Origin: Budorcas taxicolor
Lineage: Eukaryota > Chordata > Mammalia > Artiodactyla > Bovidae
Length of the DNA: 64,000 nucleotides
Direction of reading: 5' to 3'
Assembly (NCBI RefSeq): GCF_023091745.1
Contig: NC_068930.1
Coordinates: 12,546,262-12,610,261, forward strand
In this document: positions 30,836 to 40,240 of the stretch, in pieces
How the letters are laid out: each line of letters starts with the position of its first letter
Numbering within the stretch: position 1 is the first letter of the stretch
The notes under the pieces: generated by a model
The model's input: the letters and a program-made list of their open reading frames with translations, nothing else
What the model was told of the DNA's origin: nothing
Database searches by the model: none
Translations under genes and position numbers: made by a program

Positions 30836-33637
30836 GTGCCTCAGCACTCATCTCTCTATATAAGGGGTTTGTCGACCAAGATCATTCATTGTTGCAAGTC
30901 ACTATCGCCATTATGAGAATTCAGGATAGAGCCTTGTGGAGAAGGAAGCTCTGGAAATAAGGGTTTGCTTTATATCCTCTTCACTATGCCATTTCCAAAG
31001 CTGTAATTACTTGGTGATTCTTGAAAATTACATCAGATTAACAATTAGAATGACTCATATATGCAGTAATTTTCATAGCCATAGTCTGTTTGATTTTTCC
31101 TCTTTACAAAAGCATGGAATACAAAGATGGAAATAATATATTGAAAAGATATCCTATAGTTTTTAAGTACTTGATGGAGTCAGTTAATGGGATATACTCT
31201 TATTTACATTTTAAATGAACTTTGAAAAATCAATACTGCAAGGTAGCCTTCTAATGGATACACTTATGAATATACAATACATTTGATACAGCATGTTAAA
31301 GAGAATAAAGATGTTTGCTGCTTACCAACAAATCCTATTGATACAACTGGCTCAATGAAGTTGTCAAAATTTACCAACACAAAACAAATGACCTCTACAT
31401 TTATCATCACTAAAGGTTTCTGCTAATTAGCATCTAGAGATATCATATTATAGATGCTTCTTTAAAAGCTATCAGCCCTCCAACTCTGCGTAGTGACATG
31501 GTATCTATCAACATCTCATGGTGCCTGCAATTCTGACAAAAGGCACTTTGAAGAACTGGCACGTACCTCCATATTTGCATTTTTGCATCTCATTATGGAC
31601 ATAATTGCATACCAACACAGCAATTCTTCTTCACTATCTCAAAAAAACATTATCAGCAATTTCTGAAATAAATGCTTAAATGTCAGCTATTGACAAGCAA
31701 GAAAAGCTGACCTTTGAAGGTTCTCATTCTTCTGAGATGCGCCCTGCTATGACTCATTTCTTAACTTTCTGTCTGTGTTTGGTAACAGAAAAGGGACACA
31801 GTGACTCTTGAGTGGCTGAGTATGGCAAACAAGAAGGGAATGAGGAACTGCAAAATGGCTACTAACAGTGATCTGGAGTTGACTGAATATTTGTCAAGAC
31901 AAATCTTTAAAATCACAGAAACTTTACAGAGGGTGAATATCAACATTTTTTTGTTTACAATGCAATTTCTGCAAAAGTATAGATTGTTTCCACATTAACC
32001 AAAATGAGCTTATCCATGATTAATGTTATGACAAAGAACCAAACAACCTCTCTCCTATAAGCATGCAACCCATTTTACACATTGTCACAAGTGGAGGCTA
32101 AGTGTTGGACAAGCACCAACAGCTAATCTAAAACTGCACAGAACTATTTACACCCTCTCCTCTGAGATCTCGTCTCCCTGGAGTGGCCTCAGCCGTGTGG
32201 ATCTTATATCGTATTGTATGCCTTTATCCTGTCATCAGCCCCTGTTCGGAGCTACCTCAATTTGCACAGCAATTTGGTACACATTTTTCTGAAAGCACTA
32301 ATCAATTTTAACTCACGTTGAAATGCCATAGAAATGGCTGCCAATGTCCAGAAAATGCTAATCAATTTTGAAAATCTACATCGTGGCTCACATCCCAGAT
32401 TTTCTACCCAATCCACATCAAACAGAAATGATATAAAATCATGTTAACATGTTCAGCCGCTTGTTTGCTTGTTGTCGCCGAGGCACTGGTCATGCTTCAA
32501 TGACAGACTAACTGCTGACTTGGAAGCTCATCCAGTTTGCAAGACTTCGGGCGGCTGTGTGGTGACAATGTGAAGTGGCTGTCGCACTTCACGTTCAAAC
32601 ACAGGGATTTCCATCTGAGTCCTTTCTCCCATTTCGCTTTTGAAGGGCATAAGAGATGTGTTTTTCTTAGATGGAGAAATAAGCATTTTTAATGCTTCTC
32701 TTTCCTCCAAAGAACATCCCCTAGTGAAAAAGCTGCTTCTTTGATAGATGTGACATGTAACTTTATATTTCAGACCCATTGAGAAATCTAGACACTATAG
32801 AACAGAATGAACAGTTTAGTGGGCAAAGCCCATGCAAATAAGTCTCTCCTAGCAATAAACAAACAAAAACCTCTCTCAGAATTTTGATTTAGAAGGGAGC
32901 TTAAAAACCAGCTAGTTTAACCTCCCCAACATGAGAATGTTCTTCAAAGAACTCCCAGAAAGACAGCCCTTCTGTTCAGTAGAACTCCACTACTCCCAAG
33001 GAGGGGAAATTTCACCAAGAAGCCCATCTCTTGATTCAGAATTTTATAATAAATCTAGGCTCAAATCCTTCTTTTGTTGAAACCTGTCCTAATTGGTGCT
33101 AGGCTGTTCTAAAGGAGCAAACGGTTGCCCTGTTTCTTGACAACAGTTACTTTGCTACTAAGTTTTCTTGGCTCCAGGGAAAATATGGTCTTATTCTGTC
33201 ACTGATTTCTTGTAAGATGCAGCTCCCAAATACCCCCTGGCTCTCCTAGTCAGTTTTCCCTGGTCACTCCCCAGCTGGCCAGTAGTCCTTTTGAAATACC
33301 CAAAACTCTCCCCAGGACTGGACCCTGTTCTCTCCCAGTGGGACAACTACTTCTGGAACTAGATGTTATAGTTCTAGGAAAACAATCTGAGAACATTTTA
33401 ACATCCTTAGAAGCAGGAATGCCCTTCTTGGTGCTAAGGAGTTCATGATCCGCCTTACCTCAGTTAAAATCAGTTTCATTCACTATTTTTATGTCATACC
33501 TGTTTTCTTTTTTATGAAGCTAAAGAGTCTACAATCTTAAGAGGTCCTCAGTGCCAACGAGAGGAACTCAGCTTTGCCCTGGGTCTAGCAAAGCACTGGG
33601 GTGTCTTCTTCATCATCACTGCAGCAGTAACAGAACC
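30836..33637. other. Long repeat-poor block
   Basis: About 2.8 kb in which I recognise no ruminant or older transposon with confidence. It has several TAAT-rich motifs, including the exact 12-bp direct repeat CTAATCAATTTT at 32298-32309 and 32358-32369. There is no coding signal. It is a candidate for conserved noncoding DNA, but this cannot be decided from one sequence. Confidence 0.4.
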
Positions 33638-33756
33638 TAACCATTACCAGGCCCTTACTCAATTCATAAGGTGTCTAGTTATGTGTGGCTCTTTACATAA
33701 CTTAGCTCACACAGCCTTCTTCACAAGCCTATGAAGGAGGGGTGGTTATTATGCCC
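33638..33756 (+). repeat. MIR SINE, left part
   Basis: MIR landmarks: CATTACCAGGCCCTTACTC, CTTTACATAACTTAGCTCAC, CACAAGCCTATGAAGGAGG, TTATTATGCCC. It is interrupted by an L1 3' end and resumes at 33991. Confidence 0.8.
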
Positions 33757-33990
33757 TGCTTTTTGTTTAGTTTTCTATTTTCTATTGGAGTAAAGTAACA
33801 ATGTTGTGATAGTTTCAGGTGTACAGTGAAGTGATTCGGATATAGGTATACACACGCCTATTCTTTTTCAAATTCTTTTCCCATTTAGGTCAGTACAGCA
33901 TATTGAGCAAAGTTCCCTGTGCTGCGCAGCAGGTCCTTGTTGGCTGTGTATTTAAAGATACCAGTGTGTACCTGTCAATCCCAACCCCCT
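33757..33990 (-). mobile_element. Ruminant-type L1 3' end inserted in MIR
   Basis: Antisense L1 3' terminus of the kind common in cetartiodactyls: TGATAGTTTCAGGTGTACAG, GAAGTGATTCGGATATAGG, AAGTTCCCTGTGCTGCGC and AGCAGGTCCTTGTTGGC. MIR sequence lies on both sides, and CTTTTTG-like ends at each border suggest the target duplication. Confidence 0.85.
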
Positions 33991-34083
33991 TTTGGAGATG
34001 AGGAACACAAGATCCAGAGAGGTTAAGTAACTTGCCTGAAGCCACAAAGCTAGTAAATGGTGATTCTGATCCCAGTGCTCTCA
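33991..34083 (+). repeat. MIR SINE, right part
   Basis: GGAGATGAGGAACACAAG, AGAGAGGTTAAGTAACTTGC and CTAGTAAATGGTGATTC complete the MIR begun at 33638. Confidence 0.88.
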
Positions 34084-34149
34084 TTAATCAGTGAAGAAAA
34101 TGGTCTTAGAAAAGAGCAGAAGCTCAGAGACTATTTGAAACCCTAATCT

Positions 34150-35395
34150 GCAGCTAAAATAATGCTCAAAATTCTCCAAGCCAGGCTTCAGCAATACATG
34201 AACCGTGAACTTCCAGATGTTCAAGCTGGTTTTAGAAAAAGCAGAGGAAACAGAGATCAAATTGCCAACATCCGCTGGATCATTGAAAAAGCAAGAGAGT
34301 TCCAGAAAAACATCTATTTCTGCTTTATTGACTATGCCAAAGCCTCTGACTGTGTGGATCACAATAAACTGTGGAAAATTCTGAAAGAGATAGGAATACC
34401 AGATCACCTGACCTGCCCCTTGAGAAACCTGTATGCAGGTCAGGACACAGCAGTTAGAACTGGACATGGAACAACAGACTGGTTCCAAATAGGAAAAGGA
34501 ATACATCAAGGCTATATATTGTCACCCTACTTATTTAACTTATATGCAGAGTACATCATGAGAAATGCTGGGCTGGAAGAAGCACAAGCTGGAATCAAGA
34601 TTGCTGGGAGAAATATCAATAAGCTCAGATATGCAGATGACACCACCCTTATGGCAGAAAGTGATGAAGAACTAAAGAGCTTCTTGATGAAAGTGAAAGA
34701 GGAGAGTGAAAAAGTTGGCTTAAAGCTCAACATTCAGAAAACGAAGATCATGGCATCCAGTCTCATGACTTCATGGCAAATAGATGCAGAAACAGTGGAA
34801 ACAGTGGCTGACTTTATTTTCCTGGGCTGCAGATGGTGACCGCAGCCATGAAATTAAAAGACGCTTACTCCTTGGAAGGAAAGTTATGGCCAACCTAGAT
34901 AGTATATTCAAAAGCAGAGACATTACTTTGTCAACAAAGGTCCGTCTAGTCAAGGCTATGGTTTTTCCAGTGGTCATGTATGGATGTGAGAGTTGGACTA
35001 TAAAGAAAGCTGAGTGCCGAAGAACTGATGCTTTTGAACTGCGGTGTTGGAGAAGACTCTTGAGAGTCCCTTGGACTGCAAGGAAATCCAACTAGTCCAT
35101 CCTAAAGGATATCAGTCTTGGGTGTCCATTGGAGGCCTGATGTTGAAGTGGAAAGTCCAATACTTTGGCCACTTGGTGCAAAGAGCTGAGTCTTGAAAAG
35201 ATCTTAAGGCTGGAAAAGATTGAGGGTGGGAGGAGAAAGGGACAACAGAGGATGAGATGGTTGGATGGCATCACCGACTCAATGGACATGAGTTTGAGCA
35301 AACTCCGGGAGATAGTGAAGGACAGGGAGGCCTGGCGTGCTGTAGTCCATGGCGTCACCAAGAATTGGACACGACTTAGTGACTGAACAAAAGTA
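34150..35395 (+). mobile_element. BovB, 5'-truncated, well preserved RT
   Basis: Plus-strand BovB from just upstream of the RT core (AAAATAATGCTCAAAATTC) to the 3' end GTGACTGAACAAAAG. This length is typical of a truncated BovB. No certain target duplication was found. Confidence 0.95.
34162..35095 (+). pseudogene. BovB reverse transcriptase core, longest reading
   Basis: The longest continuous BovB RT reading in the window: 225 codons from 34162 to 34839. By residue it has AGFRKSRG at 22-29, motif A FIDYAKASD at 55-63 (the usual AFD is changed to ASD), motif B HQGYILSP at 115-122, and the catalytic YADD at 157-160. About 12 bp are missing near 34830 relative to other copies, and an indel shifts the frame. 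The thumb and C-terminal region continue in another frame (34784-35095) with HEIKRRLLLGRKVMANL and CWRRLLRVPWTA. With no endonuclease and no intact C-terminus it cannot move by itself. Confidence 0.92.
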
Positions 35396-36258
35396 ACTTG
35401 GTTCTCTCTATTCTTCAGAGTCTACATAGCAGGGAGCGGGGTCAGGTCGAGTCAGGAAGGTGCCTTCTGCTGTTAGTAGGAGACTATGCTTCACAAGCAC
35501 AAGCCCAGCTCTTTGCAGATCACTGAGCCAGCACCATTTAACCAGGAGCATATCATGCCTCCCCAGATTTGAAGTGCCTCCCAGATCCCCAAGGTCCCCA
35601 CTTTACCATTTGGTGCCGACCCAGTGGTGAAGTATCCGAAGAATCCCAAGCCCCACTGAATTTCAGAGGACCGGTATCAAGTGACAGATTTTTCCTGTGG
35701 TCATATGTTCTATGCTAGGACTTAATCTAGAATTCTGCTCTGTGGCTGTATTATTTGAAGGAGACAATGATGGCCAGCAGGTAAAAAGAGCAGAACTGAA
35801 AAGAAGCACTGCATTTAATTCCATCTAATTTATGCTGCTGTGGGTGGGAATCGAAGTTCATCTCCCAGACATTAATTAAAGCAGAAATGTAGGGAAATGT
35901 CAGTCCTCTGGCTGCAAAGGCCCTTTTCCCGGGAGCTGGGAAAGTAGGTCTGCTATTTCGTTGCTGTCACAGAGCTCATAATAGAGGGCAGCCGGCTCTA
36001 TGGGTTCTCAGAAACTGTCCTCCCAATCAAGAATCTTTCAGCAGAGAAGCAGAGGACCTGGAGCCTGGCAGCTGTATCCATGGGAATTCCCCACCGACAG
36101 GGAGGAGAAGGGACTCTGCCACCACGGGCTCAGCAGTCAGTCCTGTTCACATGTTGACATCTCCAAGCATCTCCCCCACAAAGCAATTTTTTTTTTACCC
36201 ACCCACACATTTTGCAGGAACAAAATTACTGTGCTCTCTGTTTCTTCCCCCTCCTCCC
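35396..36258. other. Unique DNA
   Basis: No recognisable repeat or coding frame. Composition is closer to average than in the AT-rich blocks. Confidence 0.4.
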
Positions 36259-36261
36259 TCT

Positions 36262-36605
36262 CTTTGGACTTTTTCTTCCAGTTTTATTGGGAAAACTGAG
36301 CATGCATCATCGTATAAGTTTAAGGGGTAGCATTAAACATGACGGTTTAATTTACATCTGTTGTGAAATGGTTACCACAATAAGGTCAGCTAACACACAT
36401 CTTCTCATACACGATAAAAAAGAAAGGTGAAAAGGCATACGGAGTTCTGCTTGTGATGAGAATTCAGCATTTACTCTTTTAACAGCTTTAACAGCTTTTC
36501 TCTATATTACACAGCAGTGTTAACTATAGTCATGTAGTATATGACATTCCCAGTACTAACAGCTGGAAGTTTGTACCTTTTTTTATTCTGTTTTAATGAA
36601 TTGTC
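36262..36605 (-). mobile_element. L1M 3' end, antisense
   Basis: Antisense L1 3' UTR landmarks in order: CCAGTTTTATTGGGAAAAC, TTGTGAAATGGTTACCAC, AATAAGGTCAGCTAACAC, GTGTTAACTATAGTCATG and ACAGCTGGAAGTTTGTACC. Confidence 0.83.
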
Positions 36606-37109
36606 AATTAAGAAGCTTTAAGGAGACAGAAGCAGGGAGATGCTGGCTTTAAATTTAAACAAGGTGAAATGAAAAGGGAAAAAAGTAAGGCCAGAATAAG
36701 GCAACCTCTGTTCCTAAATTTAGAAGGCCTCGACATCTCCGGAAAAACATGCTATGTGACAGTGCACAAAATTCTGCAGGAAGAGAAACTGATTTAAACA
36801 AATAATTCTAGGAAAGCATTCCATTTTGAGGCCAAATTCTCTCTGGACTTGGGGCACAGGGCCACCCCTGGAGGCAGTGTGAGATGAGGAATGAGGTGCT
36901 GGGCACATACTGGGCTTTATTTTCAGAAGACGTAAAATGTGCTCTACCATTTTATTCTAGAGATTTGGAAGAAAAAAAAAAGAGTGTCTGCGGAAAAAAA
37001 AAAAGATGTGAGCAGAGTTTCTGTGAATATATTTCTGCTGGACACAGATATGGTGGTAATTCTGATAAATACTTCTATAGAATTCTGCTTACCTCAACTA
37101 CTTTTTGCT

Positions 37110-37238
37110 GCTGCTGCTGCTGCTGCTAAATTGCTTCAGTCGTGTCCAACCCTATGCGACCCCATAGACAGCAGCCCACCAGGCTCCCCCGTCCCTGGGA
37201 TTCTCCAGGCAAGAACACTGGAGTGGGTTGCCATTTCC
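37110..37238 (-). repeat. Single-unit Bov-A (half Bov-A2)
   Basis: One Bov-A unit on the minus strand with a seven-fold GCT tail at 37107-37127. It is flanked by a perfect 9-bp duplication CTTTTTGCT (37101-37109 and 37239-37247), so it inserted as a single unit and was not trimmed later. The GCT run is the SINE tail. Confidence 0.93.
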
Positions 37239-37315
37239 CTTTTTGCTAGTCAAGCAATAAAAACAAAACCAGGTTTATCATTAAATCAAGGCACCATGAT
37301 TTTGTTAGACCAGGC

Positions 37316-37637
37316 AGGGGTTGACAAATGTTATCCATAAAAGGTAAAATGGTAAAAAAATCTTTAGCTTTTGCAGTTTATACATTTTCTGCCCCAACTA
37401 CTCAGTTTTGCCCTTGTAGCACAAAGTATCAGAGACAAAATATGAATGAAAGGTCTGGATTTGTTCTGATAACACTTTATTTAATGAAATTATATTTTGT
37501 CAAATTTTATGTGTCACAAAATATTATTTTTTTGAATTTTTTCAGCCATTTAAAAATGCACACAAAAAATTGTAATTCTCAGTCTGTTCAAAAACAGTTG
37601 ATGAGTGAGGCTTAGGCCACCAATTGTCAACCCCCTT
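37316..37637. mobile_element. hAT-Charlie-like nonautonomous DNA transposon
   Basis: Terminal inverted repeats CAGGGGTTGACAA (37316) and TTGTCAACCCC (37624-37634) match over 11 bp. Internal landmarks fit the widespread family beginning CAGGGGT-GGCAAAC: CAACTACTCAGTTTTGCCC, TTGTAGCACAAAGTATC and AACACTTTATTTAATG. It has no transposase. The 8-bp target duplication is too decayed to be sure of. Confidence 0.7.
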
Positions 37638-37984
37638 CTTAGTCCTGAACTCACTGGTGTTGAGCCAGTGGAATCCTTACCTATGTTTGTAATCAGGCTG
37701 CAAGCATTTAAAACTACAGGTTGTGTGCTAACATTTCAATTTAATTGTATCATCCTAAATACTGATGCTGGATGGAGACTGTTTCTTGTCCTTGGGTTGT
37801 GTGAGTCAGGCAATGTTTCAATATGTGCAGCCATTTTGGTCAATATTGATAGGCTAGATATGACTCCACAGGCACTGTGCAAGATAAGGCATACATGCAC
37901 ACGTATGATATGTAAGATGAGGCATGATCTTACTGTGACTTCAAAGGTAATCATGGCAGGTACAAGCTCGAGAGGTTTGCATAG

Positions 37985-38165
37985 GATTAGATGTTATCCT
38001 GTGCTCAATCCATACCACAAATCTGTGAGAGAATGTGATTTTGCAGCTCCATTTCACAGATGGGAAAGTTGAGGGTCAGCCGGGTTGTTTACATAAGACC
38101 GCTCAACTTGTATGTAGTAGAATTGGAATTTGAACCCACGCCTTTCTATTCTCTCTCCTATGGGC
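37985..38165 (+). repeat. MIR SINE
   Basis: TCCATTTCACAGATGGGAAAG, GTAGTAGAATTGGAATTTG and AACCCACGCCTTTCTATTC in MIR order. Confidence 0.8.
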
Positions 38166-38429
38166 TCTCATCCCTTCAGATCTTCCACACTCAAGATGAT
38201 GACCTTAATTTAATCAGCCAAGACTGGGACCTAACTTAGCCTGAACTCACCAAAAGCTACTCTGGTCTCTAATTTCCCACGTGATTCAGACATTCCCTTT
38301 AAGAAATGAATGTGTACAGGCAATCGTGAGAGGCATAGAGCTTACGTGCTCTGGGGGAAAACTTTGCTAAGTAAAAAATACAGCTACAAAATTATTGGCA
38401 TCTCACAAGTAGTTAAAGGCATTTGTCAG

Positions 38430-38950
38430 TGGAACTGCCAAATATTTATATGTGAAGATCCACCCTGTGCTAAACATTCGTCTAGGCACTGAGGACGCCG
38501 CAGTAAACAAAATAGACAGAAATTCCTGCTCTCGAGGATTTATGTTATACTGGGGGGAGACAGGCAGTAAACAATAAAATAAGTAAAACATATGCTATGT
38601 CAGATGGTGATAAGTGCTGTGGGAATAAAACAACCAGCAAAGGGTGATTGAGAGTACCAGAGTGGTGTGGGGGTGGGAGAGAGACAGGGACACGATTTCC
38701 AAGAGGCTTGTCAAAGAAGCACTGCCGAGGAGATAATGTTTGAGCAAAGACCTAAAGAAGAAGAAGTAGCAAGCCTTGTTTCCTTCCAGGGAAAGGGGAT
38801 CGCGAGGAGGACGGGGAGGGGTTCAGAAGTCGCAGGCAGAGCCTTCCGAGATTTGGTGCCCAGTGGAAACATTTTGAAGGAAACATGGAAGCATTTTAAG
38901 CAAAGGAGTGGCATAATCTGATCTCATTTATAATGTGATATAATTACTCT
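38430..38950 (+). repeat. Ancient interspersed repeat, part 1
   Basis: Same ancient family as 22340-23760: CTGTGCTAAACATTCGTC, TAGGCACTGAGGACG, CAGTAAACAAAATAGACAG, GGATTTATGTTATACTGG, GATGGTGATAAGTGCTGTG, and TTTGAGCAAAGACC. The frames across it (for example 38667-38921) are chance. Confidence 0.6.
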
Positions 38951-39160
38951 GGGCTTCCTTTGTGGTTCAGAAGGTAAAGCATCTCCCTGCAAAGCTGGAG
39001 GCCCAAGTTCGATCCCTGGGTCAGGAAGATCCCCTAGAGAAGGAAATGGCAACCCACTCCAGTATTCTTGCCTGGAGAATCCCATGGACAGAGAAGCCTG
39101 GCGGGCTACAGTCTACAAGGTTGCAAAGAGTCAGACACATATGAGGGACTAACACTGGCA
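38951..39160 (+). repeat. Bov-tA SINE
   Basis: GGGCTTCCTTTGTGGTTCAG head, B box GTTCGATCCC, Bov-A body, and the end GTCAGACACATATGAGGGAC. Confidence 0.94.
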
Positions 39161-39289
39161 CTGGCTAGGATTACTCCAGAAGCTTCTTTAAGCAGAGGTG
39201 GTAGAAGGCAAGGGTCTAAATGACTGCGGTCACTTAGGTGGGAGTGTTGGGCCTTGGAGGAGAGTGGCAGCTATTGAAGGTGATATCCT
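39161..39289 (+). repeat. Ancient interspersed repeat, part 2
   Basis: Short continuation (TTACTCCAGAAGCTTC, AGCAGAGGTGGTAG) between a SINE and an MLT1-like LTR. Confidence 0.45.
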
Positions 39290-39611
39290 AGGTCTCGCTA
39301 TGATAACAAAACACCATAGCCTTGGGTGACTTACACAGAACACACATTTGTTTCTCATGGTTCTGGAGGCTAGAAGTCTGTGATTAGGCAAAGGTGGAGA
39401 GCTCCCTTCCTGACTCAGAGATCAATCTCTCTAGAGTGTCTTCTGTAAGGGTGCTAGTCCCATTTAAGAGGGCTCCACCCTCATGTCCTAATCATCTCTC
39501 AAAACTGAGCCTTTAATACCATCTTAATACCATATCTTAATTCCATCACCTTCAAGGTTAAGATTTCAACATATGAATTTGGGAGGGGACACAAACATTC
39601 AGTCTATTGCA
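39290..39611 (-). mobile_element. MLT1-like LTR (ERVL-MaLR), solo
   Basis: Antisense MLT1 landmarks: TTTGTTTCTCATGGTTCTGG, AGGCTAGAAGTCTGTG, a 'ctaatcatctctc' block, TTCAACATATGAATTTGGG, and ACAAACATTCAGTCTATTGCA at the end. It inserted into the ancient repeat that flanks it on both sides. Confidence 0.75.
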
Positions 39612-39625
39612 GATGGTAAGGGATG

Positions 39626-39840
39626 GGGCTTTCCAGGTGATACAGTGGTAAATAATCTGCCTGCCAAGGCAGGAGATGCAGGAGATGAAGCAGGTTTGAT
39701 CCCTGGGTCAAGAAGATCCCCTGAAGAAGAAAATGGCAACTCACTGCAGTATTCTTGCCTGGGAAATCCCATGGGCAGAGGAGCCTAGCGGGCTACAGTC
39801 CATGGGGTCACAAAGAGTCAGACACAACTGAACGACTGAG
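39626..39840 (+). repeat. Bov-tA SINE
   Basis: GGGCTTTCCAGGTGATACAG head, duplicated GGAGATGCA unit, Bov-A body, end CAGACACAACTGAACGAC. It leads straight into an AC repeat. Confidence 0.93.
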
Positions 39841-39842
39841 CA

Positions 39843-39884
39843 TACACACACACGCACACACACACGCACACACACACACACACA
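39843..39884. repeat. (AC)n microsatellite with CG variants
   Basis: About 42 bp of CA units, with two ACG interruptions, growing from the SINE tail. Confidence 0.95.
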
Positions 39885-40240
39885 GGAAGGGATCAGATTG
39901 AAATCCAAGCCAACAGGATTTAGCGGCCATGGGATATGGAGGATGAGAGGAATAAGGAATCAAGGATGACCTCCAGCTTCTGGGCCCAATCAGCAGGAAG
40001 GATGGAGTCACTGTTAGCTGAGTTTGGGAAGACAGCAGCAGCGGAAAGTTTGCAAGTGGAAGACTGAGGAATTTGTTTAGGATACGACAAATTTGACTTG
40101 TCTATTAGACACCAAAGCAGGAGTGTGAACGGGCAGTTAGAGGTTAGGAGTCAGAAGTTCACACGTGTAGTATGTACCATCGGTTCAGGGATAGAGGCAC
40201 AAGGATGAGAAAAAGGAAATCTTTGCAACTTAAACTTGAA
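39885..40240 (+). repeat. Ancient interspersed repeat, part 3
   Basis: AGCCAACAGGATTTAGCGG, GAATCAAGGATGACCTCCAG, CTATTAGACACCAAAGC and GGAGTCAGAAGTTCAC continue the family started at 38430. Confidence 0.6.

Noticed and set aside
34162..34839. 225-codon reverse-transcriptase frame as a functional gene
   Set aside because: It is the middle of a 5'-truncated BovB with a changed motif A residue and a downstream frame break. There is no endonuclease and no promoter.
37107..37127. GCT triplet run as a coding or disease-type expansion
   Set aside because: It is the tail of a Bov-A SINE with a perfect target duplication.
38667..38921. 84-codon frame rich in charged residues
   Set aside because: It lies entirely inside an ancient interspersed repeat whose other copies do not keep the frame.
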